Shown piece after piece: positions 51,474 through 60,700 of a stretch of 60,715 bases of DNA; within the stretch, counting starts at the first letter, position 1; each line of letters opens with the position of its first letter. The stretch covers positions 1-60,715 of the forward strand of contig JAFZPG010000040.1 of NCBI GenBank assembly GCA_017550425.1, written 5' to 3'. Under the pieces are notes generated by a model that saw only the letters and a list, made by a program, of their open reading frames with translations, was not told where the DNA came from and searched no databases. A program made the translations under genes and the position numbers. The DNA is from Lachnospiraceae bacterium. GTDB taxonomy: Bacteria > Bacillota > Clostridia > Lachnospirales > Lachnospiraceae.

Positions 51474-52121
51474 TCAATCCAATGAAAATGTATTAAGCTG
51501 TTTTTTGATCTCATCGATCAGGTTTGTGCTGCAAACTGCACGGTCGTGCGCCAGAGTGACCATCTGATGCATCTTCTCTGCACACTCGTCTATGGTGTCA
51601 TTGACCAGAACGTAATCGTAACGATCCATCAGCGATGATTCAAAGATCGCTGTCTTCATACGACGACGAACGACATCCTCGGTCTCCGTTCCGCGTCCGA
51701 TCAGGCGCTGATAGAGCGTCCCGGCATCCGGCGGCGTCATAAAGATGAGCAAGGCATCCGGGAACTTCTCTTTGATCTGAAGGGCTCCCTGCACCTCGAT
51801 CTCCAGGATCACATCCAGTCCCTTATCAAGGCACTCAAAAACATAATCCTTCGGAGTTCCGTAGTAGTTTTCGTTGTAGATCGCGTATTCGATGAACCGG
51901 TCTTCGGCGATGCGCTTCTCAAACTCTTCCTTCGTGAGGAAGAAGTAATCGACGCCGTCCTGTTCGAAAACGCCGGTCTTTTCGTTCAAACGTTTCTTAC
52001 GCGTTGTCGCGGATACGGACAATGCATAGGTTTCGGGATGAACGGAAAGCAGTTTTTTGATGATGGTACCTTTGCCGGATCCGGAAAAGCCGGATAAAAC
52101 GGTGAGCACACCACGTTTCAT
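51474..52121 (-). CDS. gmk: guanylate kinase
   Basis: A 215-residue enzyme converting GMP to GDP. The P-loop is LSGFSGSGKGTIIKKLL; the GMP-binding region has SVSATTRKKRLNEKTGVFEQ and GVDYFFLTKEEFEKRI, and GTPKDYVFECLDKGLDVILE is conserved. It overlaps remA by four bases, the standard remA-gmk-rpoZ order. Confidence 0.97.
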   Translation of the reverse strand: MKRGVLTVLSGFSGSGKGTIIKKLLSVHPETYALSVSATTRKKRLNEKTGVFEQDGVDYFFLTKEEFEKRIAEDRFIEYAIYNENYYGTPKDYVFECLDKGLDVILEIEVQGALQIKEKFPDALLIFMTPPDAGTLYQRLIGRGTETEDVVRRRMKTAIFESSLMDRYDYVLVNDTIDECAEKMHQMVTLAHDRAVCSTNLIDEIKKQLNTFSLD

Positions 52122-52408
52122 AGCAAATCCTCCTGCATTTTGGCTTGCAAGATCTTATCATCCGTAACAGACGCCGACTGGGTGCGGCTGACGATGGTCT
52201 CAGGAAGAAGGGCCGAAAGCACCACGCTTCCGTCATTCATCAGGATGACCGCCTTCGTTTTGCGTCCCTGGGTGACATCGACCGCTTTCGAATGATCCTT
52301 AGCATTCTGTACCAATCGTTTCATGGGTGCGGATTCGCAACGAGTGATCGCGGTGACGCCGTTTAAATTGATGTAGTTGCCGAAACCGACACTTACAAAA
52401 CCATCCAT
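52118..52408 (-). CDS. remA: RemA/DUF370 family regulator
   Basis: A 96-residue DUF370 protein (MDGFVSVGFGNYINLNGVTA, SAPMKRLVQNAKDHSKAVDV, GRKTKAVILMNDGSVVLSAL). In Bacillus RemA is a DNA-binding activator of biofilm matrix and osmoprotection genes; in other Firmicutes the family sits before gmk with unknown role. The start at 52406-52408 has AAAGGAGG. The leader carries three alternating CTATG/CATAG repeats. Confidence 0.92.
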   Translation of the reverse strand: MDGFVSVGFGNYINLNGVTAITRCESAPMKRLVQNAKDHSKAVDVTQGRKTKAVILMNDGSVVLSALLPETIVSRTQSASVTDDKILQAKMQEDLL

Positions 52409-52468
52409 CGCGATCCTCCTTTCTGCGGGATCTAAAGCAAACCAATGAGTCACTACGGGATTTCAGGG

Positions 52469-52493
52469 CATAGTAATCCCTATGACCCCATAG
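52469..52493. repeat. alternating CATAG/CTATG repeats in the remA leader
   Basis: CATAG (52469-52473), CTATG (52480-52484) and CATAG (52489-52493) lie in a row, so the middle arm can pair with either flank. They fall at the predicted start of the remA message. They could be alternative RNA hairpins or half-sites for a DNA-binding protein such as RemA itself. Confidence 0.6.
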
Positions 52494-52501
52494 ATGGTTC
52501 T

Positions 52502-52530
52502 ATTATACTTTATCCCCCGAAATAATTCAA
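52502..52530 (-). promoter_or_regulatory. promoter of the remA-gmk-rpoZ operon
   Basis: On the minus strand TTGAAT (52525-52530) and TATAAT (52502-52507) are 17 bases apart. It is divergent from the rqcH promoter, with only eight bases between the two -35 boxes. Confidence 0.8.
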
Positions 52531-52538
52531 GCATATTC

Positions 52539-52567
52539 TTGCACATCCATTTTATTTATGTTACTAT
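52539..52567 (+). promoter_or_regulatory. promoter of rqcH
   Basis: TTGCAC (52539-52544) and TACTAT (52562-52567) are 17 bases apart on the plus strand, back to back with the remA promoter. The leader to the chosen ATG is about 75 bases. Confidence 0.6.
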
Positions 52568-52647
52568 TTCAGGTAAGTCCGATGCTTAAGGACATGAGCC
52601 GCAGGGAGATCCTGCCGCACAATTTACAGGAAGGTTTGGAAAAACAC

Positions 52648-54447
52648 ATGGCACTCGACGGAATAACGATCGCCTCTCTCCTCCCCGAACTCAGATCCGG
52701 GCTTTTGGGCGGGCGGTTGTCGAAGATATCGCAGACACAGACGAATGAACTTCTGCTGACCATAAAAGGAAATCAAAAGGAGCCGTACCGCTTACTGATC
52801 AATGTAAATCCCGGTATGCCCTACCTTTGTTTTACCGATGAAAACAAGCCGGCGCCGCTCACTGCGCCCGGCTTTTGCATGATGCTCCGAAAATACATCG
52901 CGAACGGCCGCATTCTGGATATCACCCAGCCCGGCATGGAACGCATCGTGATCTTTTCGATCGAACATCTGAATGAACTGGGCGATCTGTGCCGCAAGGA
53001 ACTGATCGTGGAACTGATGGGAAAATACAGCAATATCATCTTCTGTGATGAAGATCGCAGAGTCCTCGACGCCATCCGGCACGTTCCGCCTTCAGTCAGT
53101 TCGCTCCGTACGATCCTCCCGGGAGCTTCCTACTATCTTCCCGAGGAACTCAAAAAAGCAGACCCGCTGCCCGTCGCGGAATCGATCGCCGCAGGCTCTG
53201 CCGAACGGATCCCGGAGGATTTCTTTGCTTCTGCGGATCCTCTCGTATCCCGCATGTACGGATATTTTGCAGGTTTAAGCCCGATCTTCTGCCAGCACAT
53301 TCTGAATACGGCCGGAATCGAAAGCGAGCGTCCCGCATCCTCACTGAATGAAGAAGAACAGCTCCATTTTTCACGTGTGTTCTCACGGGAAATGCAGGCC
53401 GTGAGTCTTAAAGAATTCTCTCCCGTGATCTATTACAAAGGCGATAAACCGGTTGACTTCTCTCCCGTCATGCTCAGTGTTTATCCCGAATATAAGACAG
53501 AAAAGGTCGCGAGCGTCAGCGAGATGATCTTCCGTTTCTACTACGAAAAAAGTCTGCACTCCTTCCTGCAGGGCAAATCCGCCGATCTGCGTAAGATCAT
53601 CCATAATGCCCTGGAGCGTAACCGTAAAAAATATGCCCTGCTCGAAAAGCAGATGAACGATGCGCAGAAAGCAGACAAACTGCGTCTGCAGGGAGAACTG
53701 TTGACAGCCTACGCCTATATGTATCCCGAACCGGTGAAGTCCGTCACCGTGGAAAACTATTACGATGACAACAAGCCTGTCACCATTGCCCTCGACGAAA
53801 CGAAGACCGTACGCCAGAATGCAACGGCGTTTTACGAACGATATAATAAATTGAAACGTACGCAGGAAGCCACGGAAAGCCTGCTGGCGGAAACGCAGGA
53901 GGCCATCACGCATCTGGAAAGCATGCAACTCGCGCTCTCATTGTCCAAAAGCGAAGCCGACCTGACCGACATCCAGAACGAGCTGAAGAAGGCCGGCTAC
54001 ATGAAACATGCACCGCAACAAAGCAACAAGAAAAAGCCGGCAAAAGAGCCCTCCGTAGCCGGAAAGCCTCTGCACTTTATCAATTGCGACGGCATGGATA
54101 TGTTTGTCGGTAAGAATAACCTCCAGAACGAATATGTTACCTTCACTCTCGCAGGTCCGAATGATATGTGGTTCCATGCGAAGAACGTGCCCGGCTCCCA
54201 CGTGATCGTGAAATCCGGCGGACGGGAACTGTCCGACCGCGCATACGAAGAAGCCGCGGCCCTAGCAGCATACTTCTGCCAGAACCGCGACAGTGAAAAA
54301 GTCGAGATCGATTATGTACAGCGGAAGGCGATCAAAAAGCCGCCGAAATCCGCGTTTGGTTTTGTCATCTATCACACCAACTACTCGATGATGGCGAAGC
54401 CGGACATCTCCGAGATCACCGAAGTCAAAGACGGATCACCGAAATAG
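52648..54447 (+). CDS. rqcH: ribosome quality control protein RqcH (NFACT / fibronectin-binding family)
   Basis: A 599-residue NFACT protein, which adds C-terminal alanine tails to nascent chains on split 50S subunits. The NFACT-N domain starts MALDGITIASLLPELRSG, a coiled coil lies near 280-430, and the NFACT-R domain is clear (NDMWFHAKNVPGSHVIVKSG). The start at 52648 matches the family; an in-frame ATG 90 bases upstream lies near the promoter and has no such support. Its 3' end overlaps the convergent lipoprotein gene by 12 bases. Confidence 0.92.
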   Translation: MALDGITIASLLPELRSGLLGGRLSKISQTQTNELLLTIKGNQKEPYRLLINVNPGMPYLCFTDENKPAPLTAPGFCMMLRKYIANGRILDITQPGMERIVIFSIEHLNELGDLCRKELIVELMGKYSNIIFCDEDRRVLDAIRHVPPSVSSLRTILPGASYYLPEELKKADPLPVAESIAAGSAERIPEDFFASADPLVSRMYGYFAGLSPIFCQHILNTAGIESERPASSLNEEEQLHFSRVFSREMQAVSLKEFSPVIYYKGDKPVDFSPVMLSVYPEYKTEKVASVSEMIFRFYYEKSLHSFLQGKSADLRKIIHNALERNRKKYALLEKQMNDAQKADKLRLQGELLTAYAYMYPEPVKSVTVENYYDDNKPVTIALDETKTVRQNATAFYERYNKLKRTQEATESLLAETQEAITHLESMQLALSLSKSEADLTDIQNELKKAGYMKHAPQQSNKKKPAKEPSVAGKPLHFINCDGMDMFVGKNNLQNEYVTFTLAGPNDMWFHAKNVPGSHVIVKSGGRELSDRAYEEAAALAAYFCQNRDSEKVEIDYVQRKAIKKPPKSAFGFVIYHTNYSMMAKPDISEITEVKDGSPK

Positions 54448-55506
54448 TTCGAAGGCCTCCCAGCCTTCCCGGTTGAAATATACCTTTGCGCGATCGATAT
54501 AGGTCGCGCATTCTTTTTCGTAATAATCGTTGATCATGATCTCCAGCATGCGTTCACGGTTCTTCGCGGACAATGCTTCGTCAAACTTATCGATCACCGT
54601 GATGATATAATAGGCACCGTCACATTCGATCACCGGACTGGTCTTCTTATCGTCCAGTTCCATGATCACATCCATGATGGTCTGGGGAAATTCATCCGAA
54701 CGCATGACCGCATACTGCGTATTCTCCAGTTCATTGATACCCGTGGAATCGGCGAGCATGAAGAAATCATTGCCGTTCTTCAGGTCGGTCTCAAACTTTT
54801 TGATCGCGTTTTCCGAAGAACTTTTTACGATGCCGCAATCGACGACCCGGACCTCTTCATCACTGATGACCAGGTTCGCTGCTTTTCGAAGTGCCGCCTG
54901 CTGTTTGCGGGCTTTCTTATACATCGTAAACACATGTTTACATTCATCCAGGGTGACCGTCTCAGGGATGCGAACGACCAGTCGTTTCTGCACATCTTCG
55001 CTGTACGAAGATGCGGCCGTCGGATCCGTGCCCGTCGAGCCCGAAGGTGCCGTCGTCTGCGCTGAGATGGAGGAAGTTTTGATCTTCTCGTTATAAAACG
55101 CGGTTGCCTCAAGGGCGACTTCGTTTTCTTCGGCTTTCGAAAGGACATTTTCCGAATCGAACTTCGCGGAAAATGCAGTCAGCATCATCAGTTCCTTATA
55201 CAGGCCGTACTCTTTGATGTAGACATCCAGTGTCATCTCGCTGTCCGAGAACGCGGGCGCGAAGACCTTCGCAGGGTTCGAGTACACTTCACTGTACTGC
55301 GCGTTCAGGGCTTCCCATAAAAGGTACGAGATCACGGAAAGTTCATTGAAGTTCACTGTTTTTTTATCCATGCAGATAACGTCCGTTTCGGGATCATAAC
55401 CGAGATCGGACGTTTTCTTTGATATGCCGGAGCAACCGCACAGGCTGACCAGCATCGCTATGGATAATATAACAAGAACCGCCCGTCCGGGCATCAATGC
55501 TTTCAC
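54436..55506 (-). CDS. foldase-like lipoprotein (SurA/PrsA/PpiC-related)
   Basis: A 356-residue lipoprotein: signal sequence with lipobox LCGC (Cys25), a helical SurA-N-like region and a C-terminal part resembling a degenerate parvulin domain (GNDFFMLADSTGINELENTQ, SPVIECDGAYYIITVIDKFD). It probably helps fold exported proteins outside the membrane, but I do not see a full set of PPIase active-site residues. It overlaps maf upstream by four bases and faces rqcH. Confidence 0.75.
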   Translation of the reverse strand: MKALMPGRAVLVILSIAMLVSLCGCSGISKKTSDLGYDPETDVICMDKKTVNFNELSVISYLLWEALNAQYSEVYSNPAKVFAPAFSDSEMTLDVYIKEYGLYKELMMLTAFSAKFDSENVLSKAEENEVALEATAFYNEKIKTSSISAQTTAPSGSTGTDPTAASSYSEDVQKRLVVRIPETVTLDECKHVFTMYKKARKQQAALRKAANLVISDEEVRVVDCGIVKSSSENAIKKFETDLKNGNDFFMLADSTGINELENTQYAVMRSDEFPQTIMDVIMELDDKKTSPVIECDGAYYIITVIDKFDEALSAKNRERMLEIMINDYYEKECATYIDRAKVYFNREGWEAFELFR

Positions 55507-56144
55507 TCCAGTATCCCCTCTTTTTTCAGGAAACGATATAGTTCATATAACGGCAGGCCGACAACGTTGTTGTAGTCGCCGTCGATCCGACGGATATAAG
55601 TGCCACCGATGCCCTGCAGGCCGTAGGAACCTGCTTTATCCATCGGTTCGCCGGTCGCGATATACTCGCGGATCTCGCGGTCCGACATCGGGCCGAAATA
55701 GACATCGGTGCACACCGAAAACGAATCACAGGTCATCAGGTCGCCTGCTTCATCGGAAGTCAGGACTGCCACACCGGTGTAAACGGAATGCTTCGTTTCG
55801 GCATTATCTCCGGCAACTCGGCTTCCGCTCAGTTTATACAACATGGAGAATGCATCCTCTTCGTCCTTCGGCTTACCGAGGATCTCTCCCTCATATACGA
55901 CCACGGTATCCGCACCGATCCAAACGGTCTTTCGGCTTATCTCAGATGCCTCTGTATGCTCATATACGGCCCGTGCTTTCGTTTTTGCAAGCAGGGCGAC
56001 ATATTCCGCAGGCGAAAGATGTTCTTCGTTTGCAGGCTCTTCTGCGTTGCTGACGCAAATCTCGAAGGGCACGCCGAGCCGTCCCAGAATCTCTTTGCGC
56101 CGCGGAGATGCGCTGGCCAGGATCATTCGATAGGAAGTCTTCAT
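55503..56144 (-). CDS. maf: Maf-family nucleoside triphosphate pyrophosphatase
   Basis: A 213-residue house-cleaning enzyme that hydrolyses non-standard or excess nucleotides (dTTP/UTP type in YhdE relatives). Signatures are ILASASPRRKEILGRLG, VWIGADTVVVYEGEILGKPK and GSYGLQGIGGTYIRRIDGDY. It overlaps gpsA by four bases. Confidence 0.95.
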   Translation of the reverse strand: MKTSYRMILASASPRRKEILGRLGVPFEICVSNAEEPANEEHLSPAEYVALLAKTKARAVYEHTEASEISRKTVWIGADTVVVYEGEILGKPKDEEDAFSMLYKLSGSRVAGDNAETKHSVYTGVAVLTSDEAGDLMTCDSFSVCTDVYFGPMSDREIREYIATGEPMDKAGSYGLQGIGGTYIRRIDGDYNNVVGLPLYELYRFLKKEGILE

Positions 56145-57163
56145 GCGTTATCTTCCTCTTCCCAGATGATCCCGTAATACTCGGCTCTTCCGTTCCGGGT
56201 CATCAGGTCGGAAAACGCTTCCTTTACGCTCTTACCGTTAAACACGATCTCATAGACCTGCGACACGATGGGCATCTCGACGCCGTATTTCTCGGACAAT
56301 GTCTTTGCCGCCTTCGTGGAATGCACGCCCTCGACGATCTGCTGAACTTTATCCATGGCTTCTGTTGCTGTCATGCCCTGACCCATATAAACGCCGGCCG
56401 TACGGTTACGGCTGTGTTTGCTGGCGCAGGTAACGATCAGGTCGCCGATACCGGACAGTCCGTAAAATGTATGGATGTGTCCACCCATCGCCGTTCCGAG
56501 ACGTGTGATCTCGGCGATGCCACGCGTGATCAGCGCGGCCAATGTATTGTCCCCGTAGCCCAGGCCTTCGACCATGCCGGCCGCAAGCGCGATTACGTTC
56601 TTTAAGCTGGCGCCGAGCTCGATGCCGAGCATATCATTGCTGATATAGGTGCGGAAATTCGGGTTCATGAAGATGCCCTGCAGGTATTCCGCCGTTTCTT
56701 TTTTATTCGCTCCCACGACGATGGTGGTCGGCATCGCCTTGCAGACCTCTTCCGCGTGACTGGGTCCGGAAAGGACGGCTACGCAAGACTGCGGTATCTC
56801 CTCTTTGATGATGCCGGTCATGGTCAGCAGGCTGTCCGCCTCGATGCCCTTCGCGACATTGACGATCAACTGCCCCTCTTTGATGTAGGGAGCCAAAAGT
56901 TTTGCTGTAGCTCTGACATAAGGCGAAGCAACTGCCATGATCAGAACATCGCGGTCTCTCACTGCCTCTTCGGCGTCCAGTGTCAGCTTCACCTGCGCGG
57001 GAAGTTCAAATCCCGGAAGATTTTTATATTTGCGGGTCGTCGAAAGCTCTTCGATCTCTCTCTCGATCTTCGACCAAATGATCAGATCATGACCGTTATC
57101 CGTAATAACTCTGGACAGAGCGACGCCCCAGGTGCCGCCTCCGAGAATTGTGATCTTTGCCAT
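56141..57163 (-). CDS. gpsA: glycerol-3-phosphate dehydrogenase [NAD(P)+]
   Basis: A 340-residue enzyme making sn-glycerol 3-phosphate for phospholipids. The Rossmann loop is ILGGGTWGVALSRVI, followed by VLSGPSHAEEV, the catalytic Lys region ELGASLKNVIALAAGMVEGL and GDLIVTCASKHSRNR. With plsY just upstream it supplies and uses the same intermediate. Confidence 0.96.
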   Translation of the reverse strand: MAKITILGGGTWGVALSRVITDNGHDLIIWSKIEREIEELSTTRKYKNLPGFELPAQVKLTLDAEEAVRDRDVLIMAVASPYVRATAKLLAPYIKEGQLIVNVAKGIEADSLLTMTGIIKEEIPQSCVAVLSGPSHAEEVCKAMPTTIVVGANKKETAEYLQGIFMNPNFRTYISNDMLGIELGASLKNVIALAAGMVEGLGYGDNTLAALITRGIAEITRLGTAMGGHIHTFYGLSGIGDLIVTCASKHSRNRTAGVYMGQGMTATEAMDKVQQIVEGVHSTKAAKTLSEKYGVEMPIVSQVYEIVFNGKSVKEAFSDLMTRNGRAEYYGIIWEEEDNA

Positions 57164-57183
57164 GATATCTCCTTTCCTGCCGT

Positions 57184-57858
57184 TTATTGCTCTTCTTTCG
57201 GATGCTTATGTTTCTTCGTGTTGAATTTATTTTCCGTTCCGTTCAACAATCGGACGATATTCGTCCGGTGCTGGTAAAATGCCAGCATCGTCGTGATCAC
57301 ACAGAGGATCACCAGTTCGATATTTCCGTGTTTCGTAAGGCCGTAACCCCAGACATAACGGTGAATGATGATCAGGACGAATGTCTGTAATACGGAATAC
57401 AGGGAGGAAAATGAAACATAACCCGTCAGGAAGACCAACAGCGCAAACGCGGAAAAACCGAGCAATGCGATCCATCCGTCCAGAGCGATCGCGACTGCGC
57501 CGGTGCAGGCGATGCCTTTACCGCCTTTAAACTTTAGGAAGAACGGGAAATTATGTCCCAGGATCACGCCGAGGCCGATGTAGAACGTGTAGATCATGGC
57601 ATCGGTATCGCCGTCCGGGAAATGCTTCGCGAAAACAAAGCGCATCAGCATGCAAGGGATAAACGCCTTCAGGAAATCACCAAGGAACACGATGGCTCCG
57701 GCTTTTTTACCCATAACACGAAGCGTATTCGTCGTTCCGGTGTTGCCGCTGCCCTTCGAACGAAGATCAACATGCATGATCTTCGCGTAAAAATATCCGG
57801 TTTGAATGAGTCCGAACAGATACCCCACTAAAATCACAAGGATCTTTTGATAATTCAT
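57184..57858 (-). CDS. plsY: acyl-phosphate:glycerol-3-phosphate acyltransferase PlsY
   Basis: A 224-residue membrane acyltransferase making lysophosphatidic acid. The three conserved loops are visible: [39 protein letters not shown] and the C-terminal membrane loop. The tail is lysine-rich ([14 protein letters not shown]), slightly longer than usual. It overlaps der by four bases and precedes gpsA. Confidence 0.95.
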   Translation of the reverse strand: MNYQKILVILVGYLFGLIQTGYFYAKIMHVDLRSKGSGNTGTTNTLRVMGKKAGAIVFLGDFLKAFIPCMLMRFVFAKHFPDGDTDAMIYTFYIGLGVILGHNFPFFLKFKGGKGIACTGAVAIALDGWIALLGFSAFALLVFLTGYVSFSSLYSVLQTFVLIIIHRYVWGYGLTKHGNIELVILCVITTMLAFYQHRTNIVRLLNGTENKFNTKKHKHPKEEQ

Positions 57859-59183
57859 TGTTCTTTTTCCTTTCGCTCACGGATCATAAAACGAAGCGGC
57901 GTCCCCTTAAAGCCGAACGCTTCCCTGATCTTGTTTTCGATGTATCTGGTATATGAAAAATGCATCAATTCTTTGTCGTTTACAAAGATGACGAATGAAG
58001 GCGGTTTCACGGAAACCTGCGTGATATAGAACAGTTTCAGACGCTTGCCTTTATCCGACGGCGGCTGCTGCATGGTGACCGCCTCCGACAGGATCTCGTT
58101 AAGCACGCCAGTCGTGATACGCAGCTGCTGGTTCTGAATGACCACGTCGATGGTATCAAACAGTTTATTGAAACGCTGACCGGTCTTTGCGGAGATATAC
58201 ATCACTTCGGCGTACGGCATAAAGGAAAGGACTTCCGTTACCTTCTCGGTGAAACGATAGATCGTTTTGTCGTCCTTTTCGATGGCGTCCCACTTATTGA
58301 CCGCGATGATCACGCCCTTACCCCGTTCGTGGGCAATGCCGGCCACCTTCGCATCCTGCTCGGTCACGCCTTCCACCGCATCGATCACGAGGATCGCAAC
58401 ATCGCAGCGGTCGACCGCGGAAACGGTGCGGATGATACTGAACCGCTCCAGATCTTCTTTGATCTTACTCTTGCGGCGCAAGCCTGCCGTATCGATGAAG
58501 ATATATTTATGTCCGTTCACTTCCACTTCGGTATCGATCGCGTCACGGGTGGTACCGGCGATGTCGGAAACGATCACACGGTCTTCGCCGGCGATCCGGT
58601 TGATGATCGAAGATTTGCCGACATTCGGCTTACCGATGATGGCGATCTTCGGGATGGTATCATCTTCTTCATACTCTTCCGCTTCCGGGAAATGCGCGCT
58701 GACTGCATCGAGCATGTCACCCAGGCCCAGTTTGGAAACCGCCGAGACCGGAATGGGCTCGCCGATCCCGAGATTGTAGAACTCATAGACATCGGCCATC
58801 ATCTTCTGGAAGTTATCGACTTTATTGACCACCAAAACCACGGGCTTCTTCGATTTGCGGAGCATGGTCGCGACCTTTTCGTCGGAATCGACGAGGCCCT
58901 GGCGCACGTCTACGAGGAAAATGATGACATCCGCAGTAGCGATCGCGATCTCTGCCTGCTCCCGCATCTGGGACAGGATGACATCTTTACTCTCGGGCTC
59001 GATACCGCCCGTATCGATCAGTGTGAACTTCTTATTCAGCCACTCGCAATCCGCGTAGATTCGGTCGCGGGTAACGCCCGGCGTATCTTTGACGATGGAA
59101 ATGTTATCGCCGGCGAGTATATTAAAGAGTGTGGATTTACCCACGTTCGGCCGCCCAACGATGGCGACGATCGGTTTACTCAT
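57855..59183 (-). CDS. der: ribosome biogenesis GTPase Der
   Basis: A 442-residue protein with two GTPase domains in tandem (GRPNVGKST near residue 10 and GKPNVGKSS near 185; DTPG/DTAG, NKVD and NKWD boxes) and a KH-like C-terminal domain. It is essential for 50S assembly. The der-plsY-gpsA order is conserved in Firmicutes. It overlaps the DUF512 gene by eight bases. Confidence 0.97.
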   Translation of the reverse strand: MSKPIVAIVGRPNVGKSTLFNILAGDNISIVKDTPGVTRDRIYADCEWLNKKFTLIDTGGIEPESKDVILSQMREQAEIAIATADVIIFLVDVRQGLVDSDEKVATMLRKSKKPVVLVVNKVDNFQKMMADVYEFYNLGIGEPIPVSAVSKLGLGDMLDAVSAHFPEAEEYEEDDTIPKIAIIGKPNVGKSSIINRIAGEDRVIVSDIAGTTRDAIDTEVEVNGHKYIFIDTAGLRRKSKIKEDLERFSIIRTVSAVDRCDVAILVIDAVEGVTEQDAKVAGIAHERGKGVIIAVNKWDAIEKDDKTIYRFTEKVTEVLSFMPYAEVMYISAKTGQRFNKLFDTIDVVIQNQQLRITTGVLNEILSEAVTMQQPPSDKGKRLKLFYITQVSVKPPSFVIFVNDKELMHFSYTRYIENKIREAFGFKGTPLRFMIRERKEKEQ

Positions 59184-60645
59184 TTGATTTCTCCTTCGGG
59201 TTTAATCGATCCAGTTCATACGGGTTATGGAAGAAGTGGAACTTCTCCTCCTCGCCGCTGCCCATAAAGGCATCGACCAGATCCTGCCCGCCTGATTTTA
59301 CAATATGGATCGGAACTTGTAAAGAGTTTTCTGCTTCGGATCGGGTCATATCGTCCAAAAAGACTTCCTCGCCGCTTCGGAACATGCAGGAAGGAAGCAC
59401 CAGACGCGAGCCCAGTTCACGCCCTTTCAGCTGGTTGACCAGGTCGGTGCCAGTGACCAGTCCGGCCACGGTAATGGCCTCACCGAAGAAATCGTTCCGG
59501 ATATCGTAGACATGAAGTTTCGCGTTCGGAACGTATTTCATGAACCAGGAAGCATATTTGCGGATATAGGGCGCTGCAAGCCTGCCTGTCGCAAAAGAAT
59601 ACTCCCGTTTCGGCATATCAATATAGAATGATGTCTTTCCGTTTTTATCCTTTCGCTTCTTCAGCGACAACGGATGATGTTTCACATAGTTTCGTAACGT
59701 CGTCCGGATGGCGTCCTTGAATTCATTTTCCATCAGACGGATCATGCCGACGCCGTTCTCCAGCTGAAGGTAGCTGTCGTAGCGTTCTTCCTCCGGCATC
59801 TTCCTTCCGGCCGTGATATAAAACTCATCGCTGGCGTGCACGAAATGCAGACCTTTTTCTTGAAAGATCTTCCTCTGGAATTCTTCCACGATGTCAATGA
59901 CCGCGCAGGCATCCTCTTTCGTGACAGCCCGTAGCGGATAGAGGCCTTCGCGGAATTTCGTCAGACCGCAAGGCACGATCGAAAGGCTCGGCATGACGGG
60001 CACATATTTCGAAAGGTCGGAAATGGTCCGACGCAGTTCGTCGCCGTCATTGATATCCGGGCATAAAACGACCTGCGCGTTCATCTCGATCCCGGCTTCA
60101 TAGAAACGATCGATCACGCGGAGCGCATCGCCCGCGTAACGATTGTGCAACATCTTTACGCGCAGTTCGGGGTTCGTGGTATGTACAGATACATTGATCG
60201 GAGCCAGATGGTATTTGATGATCCGCTCGATATCTTTCTCCCGCATATTCGTAAGCGTGATATAATTGCCCTGCAGGAAGGAAAGGCGGGAATCGTCATC
60301 TTTGAAATAAAGCGTCGGGCGCATGCCCGGAGGCATCTGGTCAATGAAGCAAAAGATGCATTTGTTGCTACAGGAGCGGTATTCGCTCATGAAGCTGTTC
60401 TCGAACTCGATGCCGAGATCGTCGAACTCTCCTTTCTTCACCTCATAAGAAACCTCGGTCCCGTCTTTTTTACGTATCTCCAGAGTCAGTCCGGTCGACA
60501 TGACGCGATAGCGGTAATCGAACACATCTTCCACGCTCTCACCGTTCATGCTGATCAGCGAATCCCCGGGCTGAATGCCCAGGCGTGCGGCTATGCTGTT
60601 TTTTTCGATCTTCGAGATCAAATGCTCGATCTGCTTCTCTGCCAT
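59176..60645 (-). CDS. DUF512 protein with PDZ domain and radical-SAM-like cysteine motif
   Basis: A 489-residue protein of the DUF512 family that precedes der in clostridia. An N-terminal PDZ-like domain ([20 protein letters not shown]) is followed by a radical-SAM-like motif [12 protein letters not shown] (Cys92, Cys96, Cys99) and the C-terminal DUF512 region ([40 protein letters not shown]). The reaction is unknown. Confidence 0.9.
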   Translation of the reverse strand: MAEKQIEHLISKIEKNSIAARLGIQPGDSLISMNGESVEDVFDYRYRVMSTGLTLEIRKKDGTEVSYEVKKGEFDDLGIEFENSFMSEYRSCSNKCIFCFIDQMPPGMRPTLYFKDDDSRLSFLQGNYITLTNMREKDIERIIKYHLAPINVSVHTTNPELRVKMLHNRYAGDALRVIDRFYEAGIEMNAQVVLCPDINDGDELRRTISDLSKYVPVMPSLSIVPCGLTKFREGLYPLRAVTKEDACAVIDIVEEFQRKIFQEKGLHFVHASDEFYITAGRKMPEEERYDSYLQLENGVGMIRLMENEFKDAIRTTLRNYVKHHPLSLKKRKDKNGKTSFYIDMPKREYSFATGRLAAPYIRKYASWFMKYVPNAKLHVYDIRNDFFGEAITVAGLVTGTDLVNQLKGRELGSRLVLPSCMFRSGEEVFLDDMTRSEAENSLQVPIHIVKSGGQDLVDAFMGSGEEEKFHFFHNPYELDRLNPKEKSNE

Positions 60646-60672
60646 GCCGGAAATCCTTTAAAAGTTAGAGTC

Positions 60673-60700
60673 AAAATAGTTATCGGGGAACCAGTATCAA
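60673..60700 (-). promoter_or_regulatory. possible promoter of DUF512-der-plsY-gpsA-maf operon
   Basis: On the minus strand TTGATA (60695-60700) and TATTTT (60673-60678) are 16 bases apart; the match is weak. The window ends 15 bases further on, so a better promoter upstream cannot be excluded. Confidence 0.3.

Noticed and set aside
54451..54468. Hairpin GAAGGC-CTCCCA-GCCTTC after rqcH as a terminator
   Set aside because: It lies within the coding end of the convergent lipoprotein gene and no T-run follows.
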